A stretch of DNA of 64,000 nucleotides from a bacterium 210820-DFI.6.37 (GCA_020558355.1 JAJCKG010000014.1:12696-76695); one strand, 5' to 3'; shown: positions 33,666 through 43,721, counted from the stretch's first letter. Notes: generated from the sequence alone by a model not told the origin. A program made the numbers and translations.

Positions 33666-36600
33666 ATGCTGCGGATTTTTTACGGCCGTGAAAATATAAA
33701 TAAAGACAAATTTCTATTCGACAATATAAAAGGCAGAACCCTGCTGCTGGTGCCGGACCAGTTCACACTGCAAGCAGAGAGGGACGCCTTTTTTTATCTT
33801 GGGGCAAAGGGTCTGATGGATCTGGAGGTTGTCAGCATATCCCGCCTGGGCTCTAAGGTGCTGGCGGAAGTGGGCGGCGGCAGAACGGCCATGATCGACA
33901 AATACGGACGCCATATGCTCCTGACTAAGATACTCAGTGAAAAAAAAGACGAGCTGGGGATCTACCGGGGGCTGGAAAAAAAGCAGTCCTTTATCGAAAT
34001 GGTCAATAATTTTATCTCCGAGCTGAAGCAGTACGGCGCCGGACCGGAGGAGCTTTCGGAAATCGCAGGGGAGCTTTCGGAAAGCTCCTATCTGAAAAAA
34101 AAGCTGACCGATATGACGGTGATCTTTCAGAGCTATGAAGAGCAGATAAAGGGAAAGTATCTCGACACAGAGGACTATGTAAGCCTGTACGCGGAAAAGA
34201 TTATCCAGTCGGAGCTGGTGCGGCGGTCTCGGGTATGGATCTATGGATTTGATTCTTTTACACCTAAGAATATCCAGGTCATCGGAAATCTGATCAAAGC
34301 CGCGAAAGAGGTGAATCTGATTCTTACCTGCAGCGAAGAGGGCCGGGACAGAGATCTGTTTTCCCTTCCAAGAAGTCTTATGGACCGGTTTTTAAAGCTA
34401 GCGGAGGAACAGGGAAAGGCGTGGGAGATCCAGGCCATCCCTGAAGTTTTTTTGGATGAAGAAAAAGCGGAAGCCATCAAGACGATAGAGCGGGAGCTTT
34501 ATTCTGTTCCGGTCCGGCCTTCCGGCAAGCACCAGGGCGTTACCCTGGCGCGGGCGGCAAACTTTTATAGTGAGGCCGAGGCGGCGGCCGCGGAAGTGCT
34601 CTCCCTTGTAAGGGACCAGGGAATGGAATACAGAGACATCATTCTGATCTGCAATGATCTGGAAACCCGAGGGGCCGTCGCCCGCCGCGTATTTTCGCAA
34701 TACGGCATGGACCTGTTTCTGGATAAAAAGCAGACCATCGTTCACAATCCGGCCTGTGTATTTCTTTTGTCGCTGCTGGATATCTGCGGCAAAGGATACC
34801 GGACAGAAACGATTTTCCGCCTTTTGAAAACAGGTCTTACCGACCTTGAATGGGATCAGATCGAAGCGCTGGAAAATTACGCGAGAAAATACCGGATCCA
34901 GGGGAACCGATGGAAAGAGCCCTTCCACAGGGGAACTTCCCAATACAGCGAAGCGGCGCTGGAGGAGCTGGACCGCTCCCGGCAGCGGATTACAGACCTG
35001 ATCGAGCCCTTCCGCCAGCGGTTCCGGCAGGAAAGCCAGGTGAAAGAAAGGGTGCGGGATCTGTATCAGTATCTGGCGGAAACCTGTATGCTCCCACGGA
35101 GCCTGGAACGAATGATGCGGCAGCAGGAAGAGCGGGGATTCCTGGACGCGGCCGGAGAGACTGCCCAGGTATGGGGGCTTATTATGGATGTGCTGGATCA
35201 GTTTGTGGAAATCGTAGGCGAAGAAGCTGTACCGGCTGAAAGCTTTGGCGAGATTCTGCGGGCAGGGCTGGAATCCATTGAAGTCGGTCTGCTTCCTCCT
35301 TCCGCGGATGGACTGATTATGGGTACTATGCAGCGGACCCGGAGCAGCCATGTAAAGGCGATGCTGGTTCTGGGCGCGAATGAGGGGCTGCTGCCAGCGT
35401 CCGCTGAAAGCGACAGCCTGCTCAGCGAGGATGAAAAGCAGTTCCTGCTGCGGAGGCAGATTGAAATCTGCAAGGTAGATGAAATCCGCCTGCAGGAAGA
35501 AAAGCTGGCGATTTATAAAAATCTGGCAAGGCCTTCTCAGGCGCTTTGGGTCAGTTATTCCGTCTCAGATGGAGAGGGAAAGGAAATCAAACCATCCCAG
35601 ATTTTCACAAAACTTCGGGATATTTATCCTGAGCTTGCGGTAAGCCAGGACCCGGTAAGCCTTGGCGACCCAGAAAAGCTGCTGCAGGCGGAAAACGCGG
35701 GCATGGAGCATATGACCGGAGCGCTGCGGGGCATGATGGATGGAGAAGCTCTGGACGATGTGTGGCGGGAAGCGTTGGTATGGTATAAAGAAAAAGGCGA
35801 TTTGTCCAAGCTACGGAAAGGGCTGTTTTTTACCGGAAGGCAGGAAGCCATAGGCCGTGAACTGGTGGAAAAGCTGTACAAGCGGGTTCCGGTGGAAGAT
35901 ATGACTGTGAGCCCGTCCAGGCTGGAGCAGTACAGCCGGTGTCCTTTTGCTCATTTCATCAGCTACGGGCTGCGGCCGGAAGAGCAGCGGGTCTTTGAGG
36001 TAGGAGGCCGGGAGCTGGGAGATCTGTACCACACCTGTCTCATGGAGCTTTCCAAATGGCTGACTGAGGACGGTATTCCGGTCAATGATCCCCGGTCCCG
36101 GTGGATGACCATATCCAAGGAGGAGTGCCGGGGCAGAATCGCGCGGATTCTGGAAGAGCAGGCTGGCGGATATAAGGAAGGTATCCTGAAGGCAGGCAAA
36201 GAAGAGCAGTACCGGAGCGGGCGGCTGGCTGAAATCTGCGGCGAGATCAGCTGGATCCTCATTGACCATGTAAGGCGGGGAAGAATCCGCTGGATGGCCT
36301 TTGAGCAAAGCTTTGGGCGGGGGCAGAAGCTTTCGCCGGTGACTGTAAAAACCGGGCAGGGGGATGTGCTGATTGAAGGAAAGATCGACCGGGTGGATAT
36401 TCTGCAGGACGGACGAGTAAAAATTGTGGATTATAAGACCGGAGCGGAACGGTTCGATCTCAATGAAGTGAAAAAAGGCTTTCGCCTGCAGCTGATGCTG
36501 TATTTGCGCGCGGCCAGGGAAAAGGATCGGGAGCCGGCAGGCGTTTTTTATTTCCTCATCGAAGAGCCATCTGTCAGCGCCGAAATGATCCGGCCCCAGG

Positions 36601-36971
36601 AGCTGGAAGAAAAAGTGGAGCAGGCCGCCAAAAAGGCCTGCCGGATGGATGGGATCCTGGTAGATGATCCCCAGGTTATTGAGGGAATTGCGGGAGATTT
36701 TTCCGGATTTTCTGATATTATTCCGGTCAGGAAAACCCAAAAGGGGTATTCCGGCACCGGGCCGGGCCGCCTGCTGGAGGATGAGGCCTTCCGGAACCTG
36801 CAGCGGGAAGTTGACGCGCGGGTGGAGGAACTGTGCGACGGCCTGGTTTCAGGCAGTATCCGGGTCAGACCAAAAAAATCCGGCAGCCAGAGCGCCTGTA
36901 CCTATTGCCAGTACAGAGGAATCTGTCAGTTCGATCTGGCGTTTGAAAACTGCGGATATGAAATAATTTAG
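33666..36971 (+). CDS. addB: ATP-dependent helicase/nuclease subunit B
   Basis: AddB is the partner of AddA in recombinational repair of double-strand breaks in Bacillota. The 1101-residue protein contains the C-terminal RecB-type nuclease domain (GKIDRVDILQDGRVKIVDYK split over the motif, then LQLMLYL) and the four-cysteine Fe-S site made of SRCPFAHF and CTYCQYRGIC. The N-terminal Walker A, normally GRAGSGKS, reads GRENINKD: the lysine remains but the glycine and Ser/Thr do not. No addA follows; a nitroreductase gene comes 15 bases later instead. The start has AAGGAG upstream. Confidence 0.9.
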   Translation: MLRIFYGRENINKDKFLFDNIKGRTLLLVPDQFTLQAERDAFFYLGAKGLMDLEVVSISRLGSKVLAEVGGGRTAMIDKYGRHMLLTKILSEKKDELGIYRGLEKKQSFIEMVNNFISELKQYGAGPEELSEIAGELSESSYLKKKLTDMTVIFQSYEEQIKGKYLDTEDYVSLYAEKIIQSELVRRSRVWIYGFDSFTPKNIQVIGNLIKAAKEVNLILTCSEEGRDRDLFSLPRSLMDRFLKLAEEQGKAWEIQAIPEVFLDEEKAEAIKTIERELYSVPVRPSGKHQGVTLARAANFYSEAEAAAAEVLSLVRDQGMEYRDIILICNDLETRGAVARRVFSQYGMDLFLDKKQTIVHNPACVFLLSLLDICGKGYRTETIFRLLKTGLTDLEWDQIEALENYARKYRIQGNRWKEPFHRGTSQYSEAALEELDRSRQRITDLIEPFRQRFRQESQVKERVRDLYQYLAETCMLPRSLERMMRQQEERGFLDAAGETAQVWGLIMDVLDQFVEIVGEEAVPAESFGEILRAGLESIEVGLLPPSADGLIMGTMQRTRSSHVKAMLVLGANEGLLPASAESDSLLSEDEKQFLLRRQIEICKVDEIRLQEEKLAIYKNLARPSQALWVSYSVSDGEGKEIKPSQIFTKLRDIYPELAVSQDPVSLGDPEKLLQAENAGMEHMTGALRGMMDGEALDDVWREALVWYKEKGDLSKLRKGLFFTGRQEAIGRELVEKLYKRVPVEDMTVSPSRLEQYSRCPFAHFISYGLRPEEQRVFEVGGRELGDLYHTCLMELSKWLTEDGIPVNDPRSRWMTISKEECRGRIARILEEQAGGYKEGILKAGKEEQYRSGRLAEICGEISWILIDHVRRGRIRWMAFEQSFGRGQKLSPVTVKTGQGDVLIEGKIDRVDILQDGRVKIVDYKTGAERFDLNEVKKGFRLQLMLYLRAAREKDREPAGVFYFLIEEPSVSAEMIRPQELEEKVEQAAKKACRMDGILVDDPQVIEGIAGDFSGFSDIIPVRKTQKGYSGTGPGRLLEDEAFRNLQREVDARVEELCDGLVSGSIRVRPKKSGSQSACTYCQYRGICQFDLAFENCGYEII

Positions 36972-36986
36972 GTTAGGAGTGAGATT

Positions 36987-37775
36987 ATGATTCAAGTCAG
37001 GAAAGAAAAATGTATCGGGTGTTTGGCCTGTATCAGGGTTTGCCCTTTCACTGTGTTGACAGAGGAAGAAGGAAGGCCGCGGCTTCGGGAAGGAAAAGTG
37101 TGCCTTAAATGTATGCACTGCGCCGCGGCCTGTCCGGAAAGAGCCATTACCTTTGATGGAAAGGAGGCGGTTCTCCATGAGCCTCTTCCGGTTTTGCCGG
37201 AGGGATTTCCGGAGGCGCTGGAAAGCCATATCATGACCAGGCGTTCCTACCGCCATTTCAAAAAGGAAGCGCCGGACCGGGAAGTGGTGCGCCGCGCCCT
37301 GGATGTGGCCTCCTGGGCACCCAGCGCGAAAAACCAGCATCCGGCAAAATGGATCGTCATCGATTCTGAGGACGTGATCGAAAGGATCATGGAATATATC
37401 GTAGAAAACGTGAAAGAAACCGGAACGTCGCCGGAGATTGTCAGTGAGCTAAAAGAGGAACATAATAATGTAGTAATGGGAAACGCGCCTATGCTGATTT
37501 TGTGTTACGGACGCAATAACGCCATCAATTCGCCTGCGGATACGGCCATTGCCATGACCACAGCGGAGCTGGCGCTTCAGGCCAGGGGAATCGGCACTTG
37601 CTGGGCCGGATATCTGACCAGATTCTGCAACAGCATAGAGCGGATCCGGAGCCTTCTTCCTGAGCTTCCGGAAAATAACAGCTTTTACGGCGCCTTTATG
37701 GTGGGATATCCCCAGGGAGAAACCTATCACCATATTCCGGAGCGCCTGAAACGGGCGGATATTCAATGGGTATAG
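36987..37775 (+). CDS. Nitroreductase-family protein with N-terminal ferredoxin domain
   Basis: The 262-residue protein starts with a bacterial 2[4Fe-4S] ferredoxin domain, CIGCLACIRVCP and CLKCMHCAAACP (residues 11-52), then has an FMN nitroreductase fold (about 75-262; RRSYRHFKKE, WAPSAKNQHP, GTCWAGYL). Ferredoxin-nitroreductases probably take electrons from the Fe-S clusters to FMN; substrates are unknown in most cases. It follows addB by 15 bases and may be cotranscribed, though no functional tie is obvious. Confidence 0.9.
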   Translation: MIQVRKEKCIGCLACIRVCPFTVLTEEEGRPRLREGKVCLKCMHCAAACPERAITFDGKEAVLHEPLPVLPEGFPEALESHIMTRRSYRHFKKEAPDREVVRRALDVASWAPSAKNQHPAKWIVIDSEDVIERIMEYIVENVKETGTSPEIVSELKEEHNNVVMGNAPMLILCYGRNNAINSPADTAIAMTTAELALQARGIGTCWAGYLTRFCNSIERIRSLLPELPENNSFYGAFMVGYPQGETYHHIPERLKRADIQWV

Positions 37776-37893
37776 AGCTGTCTCAAAATATGTTTTTGAC
37801 ACTCAAATGTGAGACGGATTCTCAAAAAACACAAAATAAACAAAATAATCGAACAAAAATGGCAAATTGATTTTAAAAACTGTCTATATCTTG

Positions 37894-37923
37894 TTGACAT
37901 TTTTCATAGCTTACTGATAAAAT
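37894..37923 (+). promoter_or_regulatory. Promoter of the aldehyde oxidoreductase leader
   Basis: TTGACA at 37894-37899 and TAAAAT at 37918-37923, 18-base spacer. The bases 37776-37890 before it are AT-rich and hold nothing I recognise. Confidence 0.7.
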
Positions 37924-37943
37924 ATTAACACCGTAACAAATGA

Positions 37944-38145
37944 ATAAAGATCCGAGTCCGAATCTCCTTCGCTTTTGGCAGAGCATGGGGAGAGGACCGA
38001 TAGGGTTTGCCTGGAAACGGACAAGCCTCCCGCGTTTGGAAAGGATGAAGTGCCTGCTCTTTACAAGAGCGCCCCGGACATATACCTGTGTCCGGCGGAA
38101 TCTCTTTATGTGAAGAGTTTATCTATGACAATACCTTGCACATTG
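37944..38145 (+). ncRNA. Structured leader, candidate Moco-type riboswitch
   Basis: The 300-base leader of the molybdenum oxidoreductase gene folds into several hairpins: GCTCTT/AAGAGC at 38056-38070 and CCGGACA/TGTCCGG at 38074-38095 are perfect. Segments such as AAGCCTCCCG, TTTGGAAAGGA and GAAGTGCC resemble, from memory, the conserved parts of the Moco RNA motif that binds molybdenum or tungsten cofactor. The gene it precedes needs this cofactor, and an intrinsic terminator lies just before the start codon, a standard expression platform. The class assignment needs a covariance-model search. Confidence 0.5.
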
Positions 38146-38147
38146 CC

Positions 38148-38187
38148 AAAGACCCTTTCCGTTATACGCGAAAGGGTCTTTGTTTTT
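38148..38187 (+). terminator. Intrinsic terminator in the leader (attenuator)
   Basis: A perfect 12-bp stem, AAAGACCCTTTC at 38148-38159 with its complement at 38170-38181, is followed by GTTTTT. It ends 50 bases before the ATG at 38237, so readthrough must be controlled. Confidence 0.9.
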
Positions 38188-38236
38188 CAGATTGTTACAC
38201 AGTTATAATAATGTTGTGAAATCGGAGGCAATTGTT

Positions 38237-41185
38237 ATGAATTTGAAGAAAATGACGTTGAACATCAACGGCGCGGACCGTATGTTCATCTGCGATCCGG
38301 AAAAAGACACACTGGCGTCTGTACTGCGCCGTCTGGGACTGACCGGTACAAAAGTTGGATGCGGCACTGGTGTGTGCGGAGCCTGCTCCGTTATTCTGGA
38401 TGGAAAAGTAATCCGTTCCTGCACAAGAAAAATCAAGAATGTAAAGGAATACAGCTCCGTTCTGACCATTGAAGGTATCGGTACTGTTCTCAACCCGCAT
38501 CCGCTCCAGTACGCGTGGGTACATCTGGGCGCTGTACAGTGCGGTTTCTGCGTTCCTGGTTTTATCGTTTCCGCTTACGGACTGCTGCAGGAAAATGATA
38601 ATCCGACAAGAGAAGAAGTCCGCGACTGGCTGCAGAAGCACAGAAATGTCTGCAGATGTACTGGTTACAAGCAGATTGTAGACGCTATTATGGAAGCTGC
38701 CGCTATCATGCGCGGAGAAAAGACTTTTGAAGATATTACATATGACTGGTCAAAGGATATCGGTAATTTCTACGGAAAACCGCTGATCCGGCCGAACGCT
38801 ATGCCGAAAGCGTGCGGTGTATGCGACTACGGCGATGATATCGAGTTGCATATGCCGGCGGAAACACTCAAGGTTGAGCTGGTTCAGCCGAGAAAGTACA
38901 GCCATGCCAAGATCGTTAATATCGATTACAGCGAAGCTGAAAAGATGCCTGGCGTAGTAAAGGTTGTCACATATGAAGACGTTAAGGACGCCAACAAGCT
39001 GATGACTTACGCGTTCTCCGAAAGAACGGTTGAGCTGCAGCAGGCGCATCATATTCTGGCGGATGACAAGATCCTTTACTATGGTGATGTAGTAGCGCTG
39101 GTATGCGCCGACACCAGAGAACACGCGAAGGCTGCCGCCGCTGCCGTAAAGGTAGAGCTGGAGCCGCTGCCTGAATATATGAATTATCTGGAAGCGGTTA
39201 CTCCTGACGCTGAAAAGATCCACGACTGGCTGCCTGATACTTATGGCGCCAATATCTATTCCGAGCTTCCTGTTCTCAAGGGAGACCATGAGAATGTTCC
39301 GGAACTGATCGAGGACGCGGCGTACTCTGTAGAGGGTTCCTTCTATTCATCCAGAGAACCGCATATGTCCATCGAAGGCGATGTTATGCAGGCGTACTAT
39401 GATGAAGACGATAACCTCTGCGTACACTGCAAGACAATGACTTTATACTTCGACAGAGACGATATGGCGGAAGCCATCGGTATCCCTGTTGAAAAACTGA
39501 GAGTAATCGAAAACCCTACAGGAGGATCCTTCGGATGGGCAATGAGCGCTCACACTTATTCCATGGTTGGTATCGCTACCAAGGTTACAGGCATGCCTTG
39601 TTCCCTGTCCATGGATTACGCGCAGTTTATGGCCGTGTCCGGTAAGCGTTCCCCGACTTACTTCAACGCGAAGCTTGCCTGTGATGAAAACGGTATGTTT
39701 GTAGCGGGTGAATTTGACGCGGGTCTTGACCATGGTCCGTTCTTTGAACTGGGTGATGACAAGCTGACCAAGATCTCCAGATTCATGTTCTACCCTTATT
39801 ACATGCCAAACGCGGTAGGCCTTTCAAGAGTAGCGGTTACAAACCACTCCTTCGGTACCGCGTACAGAGGCTACGGCGCTCCACAGGCGTTTACGGCGTC
39901 CGAAGCGCTGGTAGATATGCTGGCGGAAAAAGCTGGAATCGACCCATTCGAAATCAGATATAAGAATATTGCGAGACCGGGACAGGATAACCTGAACCAG
40001 TATCCATTCCTTCACTATCCAATGGAAGAAATGATGGATAAATTAAAGCCGCATTACGATGAAGCTGTTAAAGCGGCGGATGAATACAACGCTTCTTCCG
40101 ACGGCTCCATTAAGAAGGGCGTAGGTATCGCTTGGGGCGGATACAACGTAGGTCTGGGCGCAGTTGACGAAGCGCACGTTGCCATCGAACTGATGCCTGG
40201 TGACAGACCGAAGTTCAGAAAATACGACACATGGCAGGATCAGGGCCAGGGCGGCGACCAGGGTTCCCTCATCTGTACTCTGGAAGCGTTAAAGCCTTAC
40301 TTCCCAGAGGTTACACCGGATGATATCAAGCTGATCCAGACAGACAGCAAATACTGCCCGAACACTGGTGAATCAGCAGGTTCCAGATCCCACTACGCAA
40401 ACGGTAAAGCAAGTATCGTAGCGGCTAAGAATATCGCGGACGCTATGAGAAAGCCTGACGGAACTTACAGAACCTATGATGAAATGGTTGCGGAAGGAAT
40501 CCCGACTAGATATGACGGAGACTGGGCAACTGTTGACGAATACGATTACTTCTACGATCTTGACCCGAACGATGGAAGCGGCAACCCGACTTACACTTAC
40601 ACATACGCTCTCTTCCTGGCAGAGGTTGATGTAGAAGTGGCGACAGGTAAGACAACATGTACAGGAATGACCTGCGTATACTGGATCGGTAAACCTGGTA
40701 ACATTCAGGCGGTAGAAGGCCAGATCAACGGCGGTATTTCACACGCGATCGGATTTGCGTTAAGTGAAGATTATGATGATCTGAAGAAGCATTCCAATAT
40801 GTTCGGCGCGGGCGTGCCTTACATTAAGGATGTTCCTGATAAGCTCGTTTCTATCGATGTTGGCGGACATGACCCAAGAGGTCCATTCGGTTCCTCCGGA
40901 GCGTCCGAAGCGTTCCAGTCCTCCGACCATATGGCGGTAATCAACGCGATCAACAACGCGGTAGGCGTAAGAATTTACGAGATCCCGGCAACTCCTGCCA
41001 AGGTTAAAGCAGGTATCGACGCTCTCGCTAAGGGTGAACCGAACCCGAACAAGCCTGAGCCTTACTTCCTGGGATCCGACCTGTACGACGCGATTGAAGA
41101 TATTAAGAACAACCCGCTTACTCCTTCCAAGCCTGAGAATCTGGAAATGGGTTCCCTTGGTAAAGAAGGCATCCAGTGGAAATAA
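38237..41185 (+). CDS. Molybdopterin-dependent aldehyde oxidoreductase (Mop / xanthine oxidase family)
   Basis: The 982-residue protein aligns by eye with Desulfovibrio gigas Mop over its whole length. It has the plant-type [2Fe-2S] domain (VGCGTGVCGACSVILDG), the helical [2Fe-2S] domain (QCGFCVPGFIVSA, RNVCRCTGYK) and the large cofactor domain (NPTGGSFGWAMS, AYRGYGAPQAF, catalytic Glu in SSGASEAF). Such enzymes oxidise aldehydes to acids with water and pass electrons through the clusters, with no FAD domain. The start at 38237 has GGAGG; the longer frame begins inside the leader terminator. It is followed by a large dicluster flavoprotein, which could take the electrons. The substrate is not clear; purines or other N-heterocycles are possible too. 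Confidence 0.93.
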   Translation: MNLKKMTLNINGADRMFICDPEKDTLASVLRRLGLTGTKVGCGTGVCGACSVILDGKVIRSCTRKIKNVKEYSSVLTIEGIGTVLNPHPLQYAWVHLGAVQCGFCVPGFIVSAYGLLQENDNPTREEVRDWLQKHRNVCRCTGYKQIVDAIMEAAAIMRGEKTFEDITYDWSKDIGNFYGKPLIRPNAMPKACGVCDYGDDIELHMPAETLKVELVQPRKYSHAKIVNIDYSEAEKMPGVVKVVTYEDVKDANKLMTYAFSERTVELQQAHHILADDKILYYGDVVALVCADTREHAKAAAAAVKVELEPLPEYMNYLEAVTPDAEKIHDWLPDTYGANIYSELPVLKGDHENVPELIEDAAYSVEGSFYSSREPHMSIEGDVMQAYYDEDDNLCVHCKTMTLYFDRDDMAEAIGIPVEKLRVIENPTGGSFGWAMSAHTYSMVGIATKVTGMPCSLSMDYAQFMAVSGKRSPTYFNAKLACDENGMFVAGEFDAGLDHGPFFELGDDKLTKISRFMFYPYYMPNAVGLSRVAVTNHSFGTAYRGYGAPQAFTASEALVDMLAEKAGIDPFEIRYKNIARPGQDNLNQYPFLHYPMEEMMDKLKPHYDEAVKAADEYNASSDGSIKKGVGIAWGGYNVGLGAVDEAHVAIELMPGDRPKFRKYDTWQDQGQGGDQGSLICTLEALKPYFPEVTPDDIKLIQTDSKYCPNTGESAGSRSHYANGKASIVAAKNIADAMRKPDGTYRTYDEMVAEGIPTRYDGDWATVDEYDYFYDLDPNDGSGNPTYTYTYALFLAEVDVEVATGKTTCTGMTCVYWIGKPGNIQAVEGQINGGISHAIGFALSEDYDDLKKHSNMFGAGVPYIKDVPDKLVSIDVGGHDPRGPFGSSGASEAFQSSDHMAVINAINNAVGVRIYEIPATPAKVKAGIDALAKGEPNPNKPEPYFLGSDLYDAIEDIKNNPLTPSKPENLEMGSLGKEGIQWK

Positions 41186-41220
41186 CCTTGCAGTACAGCA
41201 AAAAAAGGAACTATTAAACT

Positions 41221-41257
41221 GCGGAGCGTGCTATTATTTGCGCGCTCTGCTTTGTTT
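41221..41257 (+). terminator. Rho-independent terminator
   Basis: GCGGAGCGTGC at 41221-41231 pairs with GCGCGCTCTGC at 41240-41250 (two wobble pairs), then TTTGTTT. It separates the oxidoreductase gene from the flavoprotein gene. Confidence 0.75.
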
Positions 41258-41372
41258 CATATAATTTACATGAGCTATATCGGCGTATAAATGATATAAT
41301 AGACGAAAAGGTACGCTTCTGTTTTCCTGACCGGAACGCGGAGCGTCAAGAATAGGATGTTAAGGAGAAAAC

Positions 41373-43721
41373 ATGCAAAGGTATTATAAGCAATTTGAAA
41401 CATGCAGAGAGCGGGATATTCCGGCCTGCGCTGATGTTTGTCCGTTTAAAATGGATATTCTTACGATACAGGACAGGATCGTGAAGGGGCGTTTTAACGC
41501 CGCTTACAAAACTATCCGGGACTCTGTGGTTTTTCCAGGCATTGTAGCGGAGCTGTGTCCCGCGTACTGTGAGGATATCTGCATACGAAAAATCGTGGAC
41601 GCGCCGGTGCAGGTCCGATTGATGGAACAGTCTGTAATCGCAAACGCGACGAGAAAGACGCCCAATAAATATAATCTTCCCGCGAGAAAAAAACGCGTAG
41701 CCGTAATCGGCGCCGGACTTTCCGGCATGGGCTTTGCTTTCCGCATGGCCTCCAAAAAATATCAGGTGACGGTCTTTGAAAAAACGGGAAAAATCGGCGG
41801 AAGTCTGTCGGAGCGGATGGATGAAGAAGCGTACATGGCTGAATTTGATCTGCAGTTTAAAAATGAAACGTATGAACTCAGACTTAATTGCGAGATTGAG
41901 GATATTCAGGAACTGTGCAAAGACGGGGAAGACCCGGAATCGGATTCCTGCGAGGATACCTTTGACATCATTTATATTGCTACAGGAAAAGGCGGAAACA
42001 CCTTCGGAGTGCCCCTGCCGGATCAGAGCGGCCAGGGGGAAGCTTCCCAGGAGCAGGGCGGCTGCGCGCGGATCGGAGATACCGCGGTATTTATCGGCGG
42101 ACAGGTCTGCGGCAGAGATCTGATGCATGCCCTTGCGGACGGGATTAACATAGCGGCGTCAGCGGAAGCGTTCTTAAAGGCGAAGAAGATTGAATATCCA
42201 AAGCAGACAGAACCTACAGGCTGTGTCGCGGACGAGGATAAGCTTGTAAATACGCCTCCGGTAGCGCCGGAGGGAGCGGTTTTATCCCAGGATGAGTGCG
42301 TCGCGGAGGCGGAACGCTGTATACGCTGTCAGTGCGACGCTTGCGCCACCCGGTGCGATCTGGTTGATTATTTTGAGAAAATGCCGGTCAAAATGCGGGA
42401 TGAGATCTTCCTTTCCTGTAAACCGGCAGGGTCCCTTGTTCATAAATCCCCGGCGAGGAAATATGTGGCGGCCTGCACCATGTGCGGCCTGATGACCGAA
42501 GCGTGTCCGGAGCATATCGATCTTTGCGGAATGGTAAAATACGCGCGCCATAAAATGCATGAGGCGGATAAGGTTCCGGCAGCGTACAGACAGTATTTTA
42601 TGCGGGATATGGCTTTTGCCAATGGAGAACAGGCCGCGTTGAAAAAAACGGCGGAGGGAAAAGGCGAATACGCGTTTTTCCCTGGGTGTAATCTGGGCGC
42701 CCTTGATCCGGAGTATGTTTTAAAGCCGTACAAATGGCTGCTGGAAAAAAGACCGGACACTTCGATCCTGCTGAGATGCTGCAGTGTGCCAGTAGACTGG
42801 GACGGAAACAGCCAGCTGCACAGCCAGGAGCTGGAAACCCTCAGGCAGGATTGGGCTGATCTTGGAAAACCGATTCTGATTATGGCCTGTATGTCCTGTC
42901 AGAAGCATATCCGGGAATATCTTCCGGAGATCGAGACGGTGTCCCTGTATGAAATTCTTGAGAAGTGGGGATATGAAGCCGGAGAAAACGGACCGGCGGA
43001 TACGGGAGAGACTTACGCTGTCTTTGATCCGTGCTCTGCCCGAAATGAGCGGGACGCGCAGTCGTCTGTGAGAAATCTGCTTTCGGTTTCGGGAATCCAG
43101 GCCGAAGAGCTGCCCAAGGGCGACCAGCATGGATGCTGCGGTTTTGGCGGCATGGGAAGCGTCGCTTCTCCTGGCTTTATGGAATACGTCGCGAAGCGAA
43201 GGATTGAACTCAGTGAAGCCCCTTATATTGTATACTGCTCCAACTGCAGAGACATTTTCTGTGACAGAGGGAAAAAGGCGGTGCATATACTGGATCTTCT
43301 CTTTGACATCGACCCGGAGGGAACAAGGCCGCAGCCTGACGTGACGCGCCGAAGAGTCAACCGGACCGTCTTAAAACAGCGATTGCTCAAAGAAATATGG
43401 AAAGAAGAAGCTGAAATGAAGCCATATGAAACGAAACACACCCTGATCATGAAGGATGAGGTCCGGGAAAAGGTAAACAAACAAAAAATTCTCGAGGAGG
43501 ATCTCTCGGCGGTGATCGATTACGCCGAAGCCACAGGCAGAAGAACGCTGGATCCGAAAACAGGACATTACAAAGCGTATAAAGAGATCGGCTACATTAC
43601 ATGCTGGGTCGAATACGGTCCTTTGGAGGAAGGCTATGAAATATACAATGTCTATACCCACAGAATGAAGATAGAATTGGAGGCTGTCTGGAATGGAAGA
43701 AAAACAGATACTGATTTGTGA
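41373..43721 (+). CDS. Pyridine nucleotide-disulfide oxidoreductase / Fe-S dicluster-binding protein
   Basis: This 782-residue protein is a chain of redox domains. Residues 1-90 hold a GltD-type Fe-S domain (CRERDIPACADVCP, ELCPAYCEDIC). Residues 107-300 hold a Rossmann FAD/NAD domain (VAVIGAGLSGMGFAFRM). Residues 310-420 carry two cysteine clusters (CIRCQCDACATRCD, CTMCGLMTEACP). Residues 440-660 carry HdrD/GlpC-type CCG-like elements (FFPGCNLG, LRCCSVP, CMSCQKH, HGCCGFGG, CSNCRDIFC). Residues 682-782 form an extra domain of unknown type. It probably moves electrons between NAD(P)H and the aldehyde oxidoreductase next door. The same pairing is known from the Desulfovibrio vulgaris aldehyde oxidoreductase locus, to my memory. 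The RBS is AAGGAG. Confidence 0.85.
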   Translation: MQRYYKQFETCRERDIPACADVCPFKMDILTIQDRIVKGRFNAAYKTIRDSVVFPGIVAELCPAYCEDICIRKIVDAPVQVRLMEQSVIANATRKTPNKYNLPARKKRVAVIGAGLSGMGFAFRMASKKYQVTVFEKTGKIGGSLSERMDEEAYMAEFDLQFKNETYELRLNCEIEDIQELCKDGEDPESDSCEDTFDIIYIATGKGGNTFGVPLPDQSGQGEASQEQGGCARIGDTAVFIGGQVCGRDLMHALADGINIAASAEAFLKAKKIEYPKQTEPTGCVADEDKLVNTPPVAPEGAVLSQDECVAEAERCIRCQCDACATRCDLVDYFEKMPVKMRDEIFLSCKPAGSLVHKSPARKYVAACTMCGLMTEACPEHIDLCGMVKYARHKMHEADKVPAAYRQYFMRDMAFANGEQAALKKTAEGKGEYAFFPGCNLGALDPEYVLKPYKWLLEKRPDTSILLRCCSVPVDWDGNSQLHSQELETLRQDWADLGKPILIMACMSCQKHIREYLPEIETVSLYEILEKWGYEAGENGPADTGETYAVFDPCSARNERDAQSSVRNLLSVSGIQAEELPKGDQHGCCGFGGMGSVASPGFMEYVAKRRIELSEAPYIVYCSNCRDIFCDRGKKAVHILDLLFDIDPEGTRPQPDVTRRRVNRTVLKQRLLKEIWKEEAEMKPYETKHTLIMKDEVREKVNKQKILEEDLSAVIDYAEATGRRTLDPKTGHYKAYKEIGYITCWVEYGPLEEGYEIYNVYTHRMKIELEAVWNGRKTDTDL

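Noticed and set aside
37776..37840. Insertion-sequence end (GAGCTGTCTCAAAA and nearby GTGAGAC)
   Set aside because: The arms are only six bases with a long gap, no partner end or transposase is near, and no target duplication was seen.
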